Part shown: positions 8,196 to 16,172 of the stretch, in pieces | Numbering within the stretch: position 1 is the stretch's first letter | How the letters are laid out: each line of letters starts with the position of its first letter | NCBI GenBank assembly: GCA_030041305.1 | Contig: JASHOC010000034.1 | Location: forward strand, 1 to 60,968 | Direction of reading: 5' to 3' | DNA length: 60,968 nt | Source of the DNA: Acidobacteriaceae bacterium | Lineage (GTDB): Bacteria; Acidobacteriota; Terriglobia; Terriglobales; Acidobacteriaceae | Notes under the pieces: generated by a model | What the model saw: the letters and a program-made list of their open reading frames with translations, nothing else | Told to the model about the DNA's origin: nothing | Database searches by the model: none | Translations under genes and position numbers: made by a program

Positions 8196-9593
8196 TTAAT
8201 CGGCCGCTTTGGCGCCGGGGGGTGAGCCGGCGGTGGTGCGCTCTTTCCAGCCGGGCAAGGTTTGGCTGCCGGTGATGAGGCGTGCGCCACGGGTGAAGGT
8301 GAAATACGTCCAGGCCCAGTTGGCTAGGACGGAGAGGCGGTTGCGGAAGCCGATGAGGAAGAAGATGTGGACGGTAACCCACGTGATCCAGGCGGGAAAG
8401 CCGCTCAGGTGCGCTTTGAAGGGCCACTCGACTTTGGCGATGGCGGCCAAGCGTCCGATGGTGGCCATGTCGCCCTTATCGAAGTAACGGAAAGCGGGGC
8501 GGGCGCGGCCGGCGAGATCGGCGGAGATGATTTTGGCGATGTGGTCGCCCATTTGCATGGCGGGCTGGGCGACGCCGGGGATTTGGCGGCCATCCTGCTC
8601 AAGGTGGGCGAGGTCGCCGATGACAAAGACGTCGTTGAGTCCCGTTGGGTTGAGGCGGTCATTGACGAGGACGCAGCCGCGAGGATCGAGCGGCGCGCCC
8701 AGCATTTTGCCCAGGGGCGAGGCTTGGACGCCGGCAGCCCAGAGGGTGACGGCGGCATCGTAGCGGGTTTCGCCATTGGGGCCCTCGGCTTGCACCCAGC
8801 CGGGACCGACCGAGTTGACTTTCGTATGGGTGTAGACTTCGACGCCGAGCTTGGCGAGGGTGGCCCTGGCTTTGGCGGAAAGATCCTCGGGGTAAGTGGC
8901 TAGGACGCGTGGGGCGCCGTCGAGCAGGATGACACGGCTTTTGGCGGGTTCGATATGGCGGAAGTCGCGGCGCATGTAAAGCTGAGCGATATCGCTGATC
9001 GCTCCGACAAGCTCAACGCCGGTGGGCCCGCCGCCGATGACGACGAAGTTGAGCGGCGGACTCGAGCCGTGCTCGACCTGTTGACGCTCGGCGAGCTCGA
9101 AAGCCAGCAGGACGCGGCGGCGGATTTCGAGAGCGTCCTCGACGCTTTTGAGTCCGGGAGCGAGTGGCGCCCACTCGTCCTGGCCGAAATAGGAGTGGGT
9201 GGCTCCGGTGGCGAGGACGAGGAAGTCGTAGGTGAGCGAGGAGCCGCTGGCGAGGGTGAGGCGGCGTTCGGAGGCGTCGATGGCGACCACCTCGTCCATA
9301 AGAACCTCAGCGTTTTTCTGTTTACGGAGGATGGTGCGGATGGGCTGGGCGATATCGGCGGGAGAGAGCACCGCCAGGGCCACCTGGTAAAGGAGCGGCT
9401 GAAAGAGGTGGTGGTTGCGGCGATCGACCAGGGTGACCTCGACGGGGAGATGCGCGAGGGCGCGCGCTGCGTGGATGCCGCCGAACCCGCCTCCGACAAT
9501 CACGACGCGCGGAGGCAAGTACGGATCGCGATCAGGCTGGGAGACAAGCCGTTCGCCTACTGCGGAATTAAGCCGTTCGTGGAGCCTGCTCAC
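8196..9593 (-). CDS. ndh: Type II NADH:quinone oxidoreductase (NDH-2)
   Basis: 465 residues with a GTG start at 9593, supported by AGGAGG 8 bases upstream. Two Rossmann dinucleotide motifs are present: an FAD site VVIVGGGFGGIHAA near residue 30 and an NADH site FVVIGGGPTGVELVGA near residue 183. The C-terminal hydrophobic/amphipathic region (WITWVTVHIFFLIGFRNR) is the membrane anchor seen in NDH-2 enzymes. It oxidises NADH and reduces quinone without pumping protons. The gene is monocistronic, with the repeat array downstream. Confidence 0.92.
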   Translation of the reverse strand: MSRLHERLNSAVGERLVSQPDRDPYLPPRVVIVGGGFGGIHAARALAHLPVEVTLVDRRNHHLFQPLLYQVALAVLSPADIAQPIRTILRKQKNAEVLMDEVVAIDASERRLTLASGSSLTYDFLVLATGATHSYFGQDEWAPLAPGLKSVEDALEIRRRVLLAFELAERQQVEHGSSPPLNFVVIGGGPTGVELVGAISDIAQLYMRRDFRHIEPAKSRVILLDGAPRVLATYPEDLSAKARATLAKLGVEVYTHTKVNSVGPGWVQAEGPNGETRYDAAVTLWAAGVQASPLGKMLGAPLDPRGCVLVNDRLNPTGLNDVFVIGDLAHLEQDGRQIPGVAQPAMQMGDHIAKIISADLAGRARPAFRYFDKGDMATIGRLAAIAKVEWPFKAHLSGFPAWITWVTVHIFFLIGFRNRLSVLANWAWTYFTFTRGARLITGSQTLPGWKERTTAGSPPGAKAAD

Positions 9594-10231
9594 GCGCTGG
9601 ACCTCCTGCTTTGAAATGATGCGGGAGAGGGGAGGAAAGTGCGGTTTTCCGCGAGCCGGGCCAGACAGGCACGGGCGGCTGCGGGCATTCGCGGCTTTAG
9701 CCTGGCAGGGTTGGAAAAAGGTTCACTTGGTTCCCTTTTAGGGACGCAGGCCGAGGGCAAAAACGGCTGTCAACTGGCTGGGAGGGGATGATTTTGGCTA
9801 AGTGATAGAAAGCGAAGGAAATAAAAATTCTGCAGAGATTTCCGGGATTTTTGTTCCTTTTCGGTACGATGAGAACATCAATGACCGAAATGGAACGAGA
9901 AGAGAGCGGAAAGCCGCTGGGGCTTTCCTAATTTTTAGTTTTAGGCCATCTCTGCGGGGTTCGTGCGGCCGCAGGAGGAAGAGGTCAGGGTTTTTTTCTT
10001 TAAGGACGGCATCATGCGAAAGCAATAGGATGCGTTCTCGGGGCGACCCCTCGAGCACCTCTCTTGCACAGGAAGCCCTTCCGATTGCAGTCGGCGGTGG
10101 CGATTCTTTGGGGGAATCGACCGTTGAATTCCGGGCTTCGGTGTGCACCAGAGGGGAAGGGCGATAGAGGGGACGCCGCGTTCTGCGGGCGAGCGAAGAA
10201 CTGTGGAACGGTGGCCGGGAATGGCGGATCG
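9594..10231. other. 638-bp gene-poor stretch with an inverted repeat
   Basis: No supported gene; reading frames here have unnatural compositions. It is locally more AT-rich at 9800-9950 than its surroundings. It holds a 13-bp inverted repeat with one mismatch (GTTCCTTTTCGGT at 9853-9865 against ACCGAAATGGAAC at 9884-9896, 18-bp loop), which could be an operator or an RNA hairpin. Confidence 0.45.
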
Positions 10232-10726
10232 ATGGCCGAAGTACTGGTGGAGTTGAAAGAAGAGAAGAGGGAAGAGGACGGGACGCAGAGCGCGGAGGCC
10301 GTGCTTGTGCGGACGGGAACGAAGGGCGCGATGCGGCGGCCGGTCTCCCAGGACTCAAGAACGAGACCGAGGGCGGCACGCCAGCCGGCGCAGGCGCCCG
10401 CACAGGGGGCGAGGCGCAAAGACGCACGCACAGAGAAAGAGAACCGCCCGGCAACCGGGGGAAGGGCCGGGAGCGGACGGACGAAGCCAAGCGCGCAATC
10501 GAACCGGTTGGCGCAAGCCGAGGCGGCGGTGAGGAGCGAAGGAGATTTCGCCGCATCGCTGCTGGTTCAGGCGCGGTCAGGGCGCGGGAACGGAAAACTG
10601 GTGCTGGTGGATTTGCCCAAGCTGAAGAAGCCGCGGGCGCAACCGGTGAAGAAGCCGCGCCGCTTGCATTGGGCGCGGCAGTGGGCGGCCGAACCGGAGT
10701 GGAAAGCTCCGGAAGAGGGGAGTTAG
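10232..10726 (+). CDS. Possible low-complexity basic protein (doubtful)
   Basis: 164 codons from the ATG at 10232. The composition is Ala/Arg/Lys/Glu-rich and most of the middle looks like random reading of GC-rich DNA. The C-terminal 40 residues (KLVLVDLPKLKKPRAQPVKK...WAAEPEWKAPEE) are more protein-like, and the frame is followed 58 bp later by a strong terminator. No family is recognised. It may be a decayed accessory gene. Confidence 0.25.
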   Translation: MAEVLVELKEEKREEDGTQSAEAVLVRTGTKGAMRRPVSQDSRTRPRAARQPAQAPAQGARRKDARTEKENRPATGGRAGSGRTKPSAQSNRLAQAEAAVRSEGDFAASLLVQARSGRGNGKLVLVDLPKLKKPRAQPVKKPRRLHWARQWAAEPEWKAPEEGS

Positions 10727-10770
10727 CGGGGCTAGCGGGGCTAGCGAGCTAGCGGACGGAGCGAAGTTAG
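10727..10770. repeat. Short tandem repeat built on (G)CTAGCGGGG / GTTAGCGAG
   Basis: GTTAGCGGGG, CTAGCGGGG, CTAGCGAG and CTAGCGGA follow each other, and further GAGTTAGCGAGTTAGC words occur at 10823-10840. A related series (TCCGCTAACTCCGCT) is found at 43007-43035. It looks like a short minisatellite. Confidence 0.6.
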
Positions 10771-10783
10771 TCAGAGGGCATTG

Positions 10784-10820
10784 GGGCCCGCGGGGATAAG
10801 CCCTGCGGGCCCTTCTTTTT
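10784..10820 (+). terminator. Rho-independent terminator
   Basis: A 12-bp stem, GGGCCCGCGGGG (10784-10795) with CCCTGCGGGCCC (10801-10812; one G-T pair), loop ATAAG, is followed by TTCTTTTT on the plus strand. It would end transcription of anything read through 10232-10726. Confidence 0.8.
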
Positions 10821-10899
10821 GGTGAGTTAGCGAGTTAGCTGATTCGCTGCGGTCAAGGGTGTGGGTCGAGCGGGGATTACGACAAAGGAAGAGATGGAA

Positions 10900-11409
10900 A
10901 TGAGGCTCACGAAATCGAGTTGGTTGGGATTTCCCGGCGTGGAAATCGCGGTGCTGTTGCTGGCGGCTGGGCTGCTGGCGCCCGCGTGGATCGGGCGCGC
11001 GCAAGGTGTAAGCACAACGACGGTGCAAGGGACGGTGTACCTGGCCAACGGGGAGCCGGGATCGGGAACGCTGGAGGTGAGCTGGCCGGCGTTTAAGACG
11101 GCGACGGGACAATCGGTGGCGGCGGATGAAACGACGGTGACGATTGCGCCGGACGGATTTGTGAGCGTGAACCTGGCTCCGAACCAGGGCGCGAGCCCGG
11201 CGGGATTGTATTACACCGCGGTGTTCTACCTGAGCGATGGGACGGTGAACACGCAGTACCGACGGATCCACGCCGCCCAATTATTCGGAGTTTTCGACGG
11301 CGCTGTTCATCAATTTGCCGCTATAAGGCGTGACTGCGGCTTTCCCGCTTCGGCCGGCCGGTTCGGGTTTGGCGGGCTGAAGGCGACGGGTTCGAGGCGT
11401 TCGGAGTGA
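10900..11409 (+). pseudogene. Truncated/frameshifted exported protein of a phage-island-type family
   Basis: The start ATG at 10900 has AAGGAAG 8 bases before it and a signal/TM segment (VEIAVLLLAAGLLAPAWIGRAQG). Residues about 38-120 form a coherent beta-rich domain (TTVQGTVYLANGEPGSGTL..., APDGFVSVNLAPN, AGLYYTAVFYLSDGTVNTQY). After codon TAC at 11257 the protein stops looking natural. In the +1 frame from 11261 a sensible tail, DGSTPPNYSEF...FINLPL, reads to a TAA at 11324. Similar proteins that I recall from Acidobacteriota continue past TQY in the same frame with a longer conserved part, so this copy is probably a frameshifted or deleted relic. Confidence 0.55.
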
Positions 11410-11434
11410 AGCTTTTCGAGATGGAGTCCGGCAA

Positions 11435-11662
11435 ATGCGGATGATGAACGAATTCGAAGCTCAGGTGCTGAGCGATTTGAGCGTGCTCAAAACGCAAATG
11501 ACAGGGCTGATGGGCGACGGCAACGGCGGCCGCTTAGCCGAGTTGGAACGGCGCATGGAGCGCCACGAGCAGAACTGGCAGCGCGCCAAGGGCTTTCTGG
11601 CAGCCATGAGCGTCTTGTTCGCCGTGCTCGAAGTGGCCGTCGAAGCCTGGCGCCACCACTGA
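11435..11662 (+). CDS. Small coiled-coil plus TM protein (XhlA/holin-accessory-like)
   Basis: 75 residues. The N-terminal half is a heptad-rich helix (EAQVLSDLSVLKTQM, LAELERRMERHEQNWQRAK) and the C-terminal part a single hydrophobic helix (GFLAAMSVLFAVLEVAVEAW). This layout is that of phage XhlA-type haemolysin/holin accessory proteins. GGAG lies 8-11 bases before the ATG. It fits a phage-derived remnant with its neighbours, but function is inferred only from architecture. Confidence 0.55.
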   Translation: MRMMNEFEAQVLSDLSVLKTQMTGLMGDGNGGRLAELERRMERHEQNWQRAKGFLAAMSVLFAVLEVAVEAWRHH

Positions 11663-11760
11663 GCCGCGCGCCCTGAAGCTGTCCGGTCCCGCTGCTCGGA
11701 TACGCTGAGAAGATAAACGTCTTCGATGAAAAACGCGCTGAACTGGAACAGCACGAATTC

Positions 11761-11991
11761 ATGATGCGCGTGGAGCGGGGACGGCTGGCCGTGGCGCTGG
11801 ACCAGCTCACGGACGCGCTCATTCTGGTGGGCCAGCATGGGGTTTATTGCGTGTCGAACCGCAATCCGCGCAAGCCGGCGCTGGATCTGGAGACGACGAT
11901 CCAGGACATCGAGGGCGCCAAGACGTTCATTCAATCGGCGATGGAAGAGATCCGCAGAAGCAGAGAGCAGGAAATCGCGCAACCGGAGTAA
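11761..11991 (+). CDS. Short helical hypothetical protein, possibly N-terminally truncated
   Basis: 76 residues from the ATG at 11761. The frame is open back to 11677 and the extra codons (AEKINVFDEKRAELEQHEF) are protein-like, so the true gene may have started earlier and lost its beginning. It is rich in charged residues and predicted helical. It lies just 8 bp from the 3' end of tRNA-Arg. No family is recognised. Confidence 0.4.
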   Translation: MMRVERGRLAVALDQLTDALILVGQHGVYCVSNRNPRKPALDLETTIQDIEGAKTFIQSAMEEIRRSREQEIAQPE

Positions 11992-11999
11992 GGAGCGGA

Positions 12000-12076
12000 T
12001 GGTGCGCCCGGAGAGATTCGAACTCCCGACCTAATGCTCCGGAGGCATTCGCTCTATCCAGCTGAGCTACGGGCGC
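12000..12076 (-). tRNA. tRNA-Arg (anticodon CCG)
   Basis: Read on the minus strand, a 7-bp acceptor stem GCGCCCG/CGGGCGC, D-arm with AGCTCAGCTGGATAGAGC, anticodon stem AATGC/GCATT with loop CTCCGGA (anticodon CCG), and T-loop GTTCGAATC are all present. A genomically encoded CCA follows the discriminator A (12003). It decodes the CGG codon. Its 3' end faces the phage-like remnants at lower coordinates, the usual geometry for integration at a tRNA. Confidence 0.96.
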
Positions 12077-12113
12077 GCTTCTTCAGAATACAGCAAGTGC
12101 GCGTTGCGGGGCA

Positions 12114-13667
12114 TTACTTGTGGCTGTTCGGCGCCGGCTTTTCCCCTCCATCCTTGGGCTTATCCGCGTGCATGCCGAAAACCTCCGCGGTAAAGCGAAA
12201 TATATCCGTCCCTTCATGCTTCCAACCATCCGGGGCCAGGCCGGCCTTGACGCAGGTCCCTTCCACAAAGCGCTGGGGGGCCCAGTGTTGATCGACGGCG
12301 ACCTGCGGCAGCAAAAGCCCCTCGTGACGGCCGTTTTTCACCAGCAAGCCATCGCGGCCCACTTCGATCTGCTCCATGCCGGCGACGCGTCGCAGCGGCG
12401 AAAGCACGGAAATTTCGTACGCGAGATCGGGCAATTCATCGGGCGCAACGGGCGGGAAGCGCGGATCGCGCAGGGCGGCCAGCGAAGCCGTGTCGCGCAC
12501 CGTAATGGAAAGCGGCTTCAAGGCCGCCACGTAACCCACGCAGCCGCGTAATTGGCCGGCTTTGCTGAGGGTCACAAAGGCGCCGTACTCACGGTTCAGA
12601 GTCTCGCTGGCGCTGGGCGGGGGAGCGTATAGCTCTTTTTGCCGCACCACCGATTCGACCGAGTTCCGCGCCAAGGCGAGAAGCTCGGCTTTTTCCCCGT
12701 CTTCGAGCGAGAACGGCAGCGGCTCGGCAGCCGGCTGGGCGGATTTGACAAAAAGATCGGCGCTGTAACCCACCACGTGCGAGCGATCGCCGGACGTGTC
12801 GCCGGAGTTGGCGTAGTCCAGCGCCACGGCCTGGTTCGCGCCCATCCGTTCGGCGGCGATCATGGCCGCCACCACTGGCGCGCCGCCGCAGGCCTCCCAT
12901 ACGCGCGCGTCGAAATTGCGCGCCATGCTGAAGTAATCCCACGCTTCCAGCGCGCGCAGTGTGTTGTGGTCCATGGCTTCGGCTTCGGTGTAGGTGTGGT
13001 AGTGCGACAGGTCGGAACTGGCCAGGATCAGCGTATGGCCCGGCGTCTCGTCGTCCTTGCTCCGGGAGATCAGGTTCGCCAGCGCCACACCGAGCGCGCG
13101 GCTGCTTTCGTAGCTCTGGTCGCCCATGATAATGGGAACCAATTCGAAACGACCCAGAACCTTTTGCAGCCATGGCAACTCCACTTCGATAGCGTGTTCG
13201 CCGCCGGCGGCTGTTGAATCGTGGCCTTTGCCGGAGAGCTGGATCGCGCCGCTCAGCTTCGTCAACTCGAGGGCGAATTTCTTGTCAACGCGGATGACGC
13301 CGAGCGGCGTGGCGTAGGCGTCGCCGTCGTAAACCGAGCTGAAATGGAACGCCGCATAATGCGACGGCGCGATGACCACCACGCGGGAGTAATCGCGGCC
13401 ACGGAGCGCGGCGAACGTACATGCGGCGACGTGTCCGGAGTAGGGATAACCGGCGTGCGGCGCAACCGCAGCCAGAACGGCGCCGTCAACCGGACGCGGC
13501 GCGGCGTGCGCCAGCAGATCGTCGAGCATGGCGGACAACGCTTCGGCATCGGCTGGATAAAACGCGCCCGCCACCGCCGGTCGCCGGGTTTTTTGTCGCG
13601 CCGCGGTGTGTGGAAGCACGGGCGCGGCCGCCAGCAGTGCAATCATGGAAGCCACAGTCAAGGCCAT
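12114..13667 (-). CDS. Fused AmmeMemoRadiSam system protein B (Memo) + protein A (AMMECR1), exported
   Basis: 517 residues from the ATG at 13667, chosen for AAGGAG 7-8 bases upstream; longer starts lack one. A signal peptide is visible (MALTVASMIALLAAAPVLPHTAA). Residues about 29-300 are a Memo domain with the conserved metal-site residues: His71 in APHAGYPYSG, His103 in APSHYAAF and Cys260 in ACGGAPV. Residues about 325-505 are an AMMECR1 domain with LRGCVGY at 374-380. The two domains are usually separate cytoplasmic proteins; fusion plus export is notable. The system's function is not established; Memo is reported to bind redox-active metal. The radical SAM partner lies 55 bp upstream on the same strand. 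Confidence 0.9.
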   Translation of the reverse strand: MALTVASMIALLAAAPVLPHTAARQKTRRPAVAGAFYPADAEALSAMLDDLLAHAAPRPVDGAVLAAVAPHAGYPYSGHVAACTFAALRGRDYSRVVVIAPSHYAAFHFSSVYDGDAYATPLGVIRVDKKFALELTKLSGAIQLSGKGHDSTAAGGEHAIEVELPWLQKVLGRFELVPIIMGDQSYESSRALGVALANLISRSKDDETPGHTLILASSDLSHYHTYTEAEAMDHNTLRALEAWDYFSMARNFDARVWEACGGAPVVAAMIAAERMGANQAVALDYANSGDTSGDRSHVVGYSADLFVKSAQPAAEPLPFSLEDGEKAELLALARNSVESVVRQKELYAPPPSASETLNREYGAFVTLSKAGQLRGCVGYVAALKPLSITVRDTASLAALRDPRFPPVAPDELPDLAYEISVLSPLRRVAGMEQIEVGRDGLLVKNGRHEGLLLPQVAVDQHWAPQRFVEGTCVKAGLAPDGWKHEGTDIFRFTAEVFGMHADKPKDGGEKPAPNSHK

Positions 13668-13722
13668 CTCCGAACTCCTTCTGACCTCCATGGGCAAATT
13701 GGGGCGAAATCTGCGGTCCGAT

Positions 13723-14796
13723 TTACACGCTCCAGATTCCGGGTATGGAATGGCGGCATTGGGGACAAGCGCCATCCTTGCCAAGCAGCACCCGGACGGT
13801 TGCAAAGCCGGCGCGTTCCACCAGCAAAGCGTGACATTGCGGACAAAAGGTGTTCTGCGCCGGGTGCCCGGGAACGTTGCCGATGTAGACGTAGTGCAGC
13901 CCTTCGGCTTCGGCGATGGCCTTGGCGCGCTCCAGCTTGGCCATCGGCGTCACGGGCAGGTATTTGAGCTCATACTCGGGATGAAACCGGGTGAAGTGCA
14001 GCGGCGTTTCCGCGCCGAGATGCTGTTTGATCCACGCCGCCGCGCGGCGCAACTCCTCATCGCCGTCGTTCAGCGTGGGGATGACCAGGTAGACAATCTC
14101 TGTCCACTTATTCATTGCGCGCAGGGTCAGGAGCGAATCGAGCACGGGCTTGAGCCGCCCCTTGGCGACGCGATGATAGAAAGTCTCGCTAAAGGCCTTC
14201 AGGTCGATCTTGACCGCGTCCATCTTCCCGTAGATTTCGCGGAGCGCTTCCTGTTGCAGATAGCCGTTCGAGACCGCGACGCTGCGGATGCCGGCTTCAT
14301 GGCCCGCGTCGGCGGTGTCCATCAGATATTCGGCAAAAACAGCAGGCTCGTTATAGGTGTAGGCGATGGTCGGGCAACTGGAATACCGGGCCAACTCGAC
14401 GAGGCCGTGCGGCGGCGTAAAGACAGCCGGCATTTCCTCGGGAGCGGAGCGGGATAAGTCCCAGTTCTGGCAAAATATGCATTGCAGATTGCAACCCACC
14501 CCGCCGACCGACAGCGCATGCGTTCCAGGCAGATAATGGAAAAGCGGCTTTTTCTCGATGGGATCGACGTGGATGGCGCGCGCCCGTCCGTGAAGCAGCG
14601 TGTAATACACGCCGCCGCGATTTTCGCGCACGCTGCAGACGCCACGCTCGCCGTCGTTTACGACGCACGCCCGCGGACAAAGCGCGCACCGCACCCTCTG
14701 CTTCGAGAGCTTGCTGTAGAAGCGCGCTTCGACGGCAAACGGCTCCTTCACCTGGGCCTGTGAAGATTGACCGCTAGTCGCGTGCGCGGCGTTCAT
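13723..14796 (-). CDS. amrS: AmmeMemoRadiSam system radical SAM enzyme
   Basis: 357 residues. The radical SAM cluster motif CNLQCIFC is at Cys102/106/109, after the GGVG loop. An N-terminal four-cysteine cluster (CALCPRAC...GVC, Cys37/40/44/54) and a C-terminal pair of CxxC motifs (CPQCHALL and CPQCRHS, zinc-ribbon-like) are also present. The family sits beside Memo and AMMECR1 genes in many genomes, and here it is the first gene of a two-gene operon with the fused B-A protein. It resembles pyruvate-formate-lyase activating enzymes, but the substrate is unknown. GGAG is located 7 bases before the ATG. The enzyme appears cytoplasmic while its partner is exported. Confidence 0.92.
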   Translation of the reverse strand: MNAAHATSGQSSQAQVKEPFAVEARFYSKLSKQRVRCALCPRACVVNDGERGVCSVRENRGGVYYTLLHGRARAIHVDPIEKKPLFHYLPGTHALSVGGVGCNLQCIFCQNWDLSRSAPEEMPAVFTPPHGLVELARYSSCPTIAYTYNEPAVFAEYLMDTADAGHEAGIRSVAVSNGYLQQEALREIYGKMDAVKIDLKAFSETFYHRVAKGRLKPVLDSLLTLRAMNKWTEIVYLVIPTLNDGDEELRRAAAWIKQHLGAETPLHFTRFHPEYELKYLPVTPMAKLERAKAIAEAEGLHYVYIGNVPGHPAQNTFCPQCHALLVERAGFATVRVLLGKDGACPQCRHSIPGIWSV

Positions 14797-15014
14797 CAGC
14801 GCACTCCATCGGCGCAGACGGCTCGGAGCGCCGACAAGAAAACCGCCCGAAAGGCATCGGCGGCTCGACTCAAAGCGAGACTCTTCTCCGCGGAGCGAGG
14901 CCGTCTCCGGCAGTATGCAAATCTATGATCACGAATAGCCCAACCGGAGATGATTTTTCAGTGACGCCCAACACCTTGGGCCTTCGCACTCGCGGCGCGC
15001 ATTCCCAGCGGCCG
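14797..15014. other. Upstream region of the AmmeMemoRadiSam operon
   Basis: No gene seen. It presumably contains the promoter of the minus-strand operon. Nothing distinctive was recognised before the inverted-repeat element at 15015. Confidence 0.3.
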
Positions 15015-15284
15015 GAGCCTGTTATTAACTTTTGGGGCGGGCAGTGACGGGAGCCGATTTTTTCGAGTTCCAGGGAGCGAGGAGAGAAGCATACCGGGTG
15101 TCTGCTAGCGACGAGCGACAACGAAATCGGGAAAATCGGCCCCGTCCCTTCGGGTTGCGGCCAAAATCGGGCCATACTTCGTTCTCGCCCTCGACCTTGG
15201 AGCCACCAAAGCCTTCGGGCTCGGCCTCGTCTGGCCCGATTTTGGCTCGCAACGCTGCCCGCCCCAAAAGTTGATAACAGGCTC
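15015..15284. mobile_element. 270-bp palindromic element with 30-bp terminal inverted repeats
   Basis: The left arm 15015-15044 (starting GAGCCTGTTATTAACTTTTG) and right arm 15255-15284 are complementary over 30 bp with a single mismatch. The complementarity continues imperfectly inward (GAGCCGATTTT against CCCGATTTTGGCTCG), and internal GGCCAAAATCGGGCC words form a second pair. No sensible gene lies inside, although some frames stay open. This is the structure of a MITE-like or large REP/palindromic element. No target-site duplication was evident. Confidence 0.7.
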
Positions 15285-15455
15285 TAGTCAACGCCGATCC
15301 GGGATCGGAATGGCTACACGCAGCAGGAATGCGATTCATCCGCCCATTTCCGCCTTTCGTCCGCATTCCTAACCCTTGGTCCAACTGCGGAGTTCAGTCC
15401 GGGCCGCGCGCGCGTACCTTGCATACATGCAGCAACGCCTGGGAAAGGAAGCGGA
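15285..15455. other. Promoter region of the ABC-LytTR operon
   Basis: No gene. The region must contain the promoter for the six-gene operon that begins at 15456. GGAAAGGAAGCGG immediately precedes the first ATG and serves as the ribosome-binding site. Confidence 0.35.
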
Positions 15456-16172
15456 ATGGATTGCCTGATAAGAATGGAAGCGGTGAGCCGGGAATTTCCC
15501 CTGGACCACAGCCATGTGCGTGCGCTCGATCATGCCAGCTTGTGCGTTTCGGCTGGCGAGTTTCTCGCCATTGCCGGCCCCAGCGGCAGCGGCAAATCGA
15601 CGCTTCTGAACCTGATGGGCTGTCTTGACAAACCCACTTCCGGCCGCATCCTGCTTGAGGGCCAAGACACCTCGGCGCTGCGCCCCGCGCGCCTCAGTGC
15701 GCTGCGCCGCCAGAAGATTGGATTTGTTTTCCAGACGTTTAACCTGATTCCTGTATTCACCGCCGCGGAAAACGTCGAGTATCCGCTCCTGGTGCAGGGA
15801 GTGGGCGCCAAAGAGCGCCGCGCGCGATCCGCCGCCGCGTTGAAAAGCGTCGGTCTCTCCTCCCGCGCCGGGCAGCGGCCCGACCTGCTCTCCGGCGGCG
15901 AACGCCAGCGGGTCGCGGTGGCGCGCGCCATCGTGCACCGGCCCGCGCTGGTGCTCGCCGATGAGCCCACCGCCAACCTCGATACGCACAACGCCACCCA
16001 ACTGATCGACCTGATGCACGACCTGAACCGCGAACTCGGCCTCACCTTCATCTTTTCCACTCACGATCAGCGGTTGCTGGAGCACACCTCCCGCATAGTT
16101 CGTCTGTGCGACGGCCAGGTGGTCTCTGACAGCGCCGCGAGCGAGCGCAGTCTTGGAGTTCTCCATGCGTAA
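15456..16172 (+). CDS. ABC transporter ATP-binding protein (LolD/MacB type)
   Basis: 238 residues. Walker A GPSGSGKST at 41-49, Q-loop near VFQTFNLIPVF (91-101), signature LSGGERQRVAVARAI at 145-159, Walker B LVLADEPTANLD at 165-176, and H-loop FSTHD. This is the LolD/MacB/FtsE subgroup that energises FtsX-like permeases (mechanotransmission rather than classical transport). It is the first gene of a translationally coupled operon; its stop overlaps the permease start by 8 bp. Confidence 0.93.
   Translation: MDCLIRMEAVSREFPLDHSHVRALDHASLCVSAGEFLAIAGPSGSGKSTLLNLMGCLDKPTSGRILLEGQDTSALRPARLSALRRQKIGFVFQTFNLIPVFTAAENVEYPLLVQGVGAKERRARSAAALKSVGLSSRAGQRPDLLSGGERQRVAVARAIVHRPALVLADEPTANLDTHNATQLIDLMHDLNRELGLTFIFSTHDQRLLEHTSRIVRLCDGQVVSDSAASERSLGVLHA

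Noticed and set aside
10771..11280. Minus-strand open frame of 169 codons over the broken exported gene
   Set aside because: Arg/His-rich composition without a domain, and the plus-strand reading has signal peptide, ribosome-binding site and coherent beta domain.
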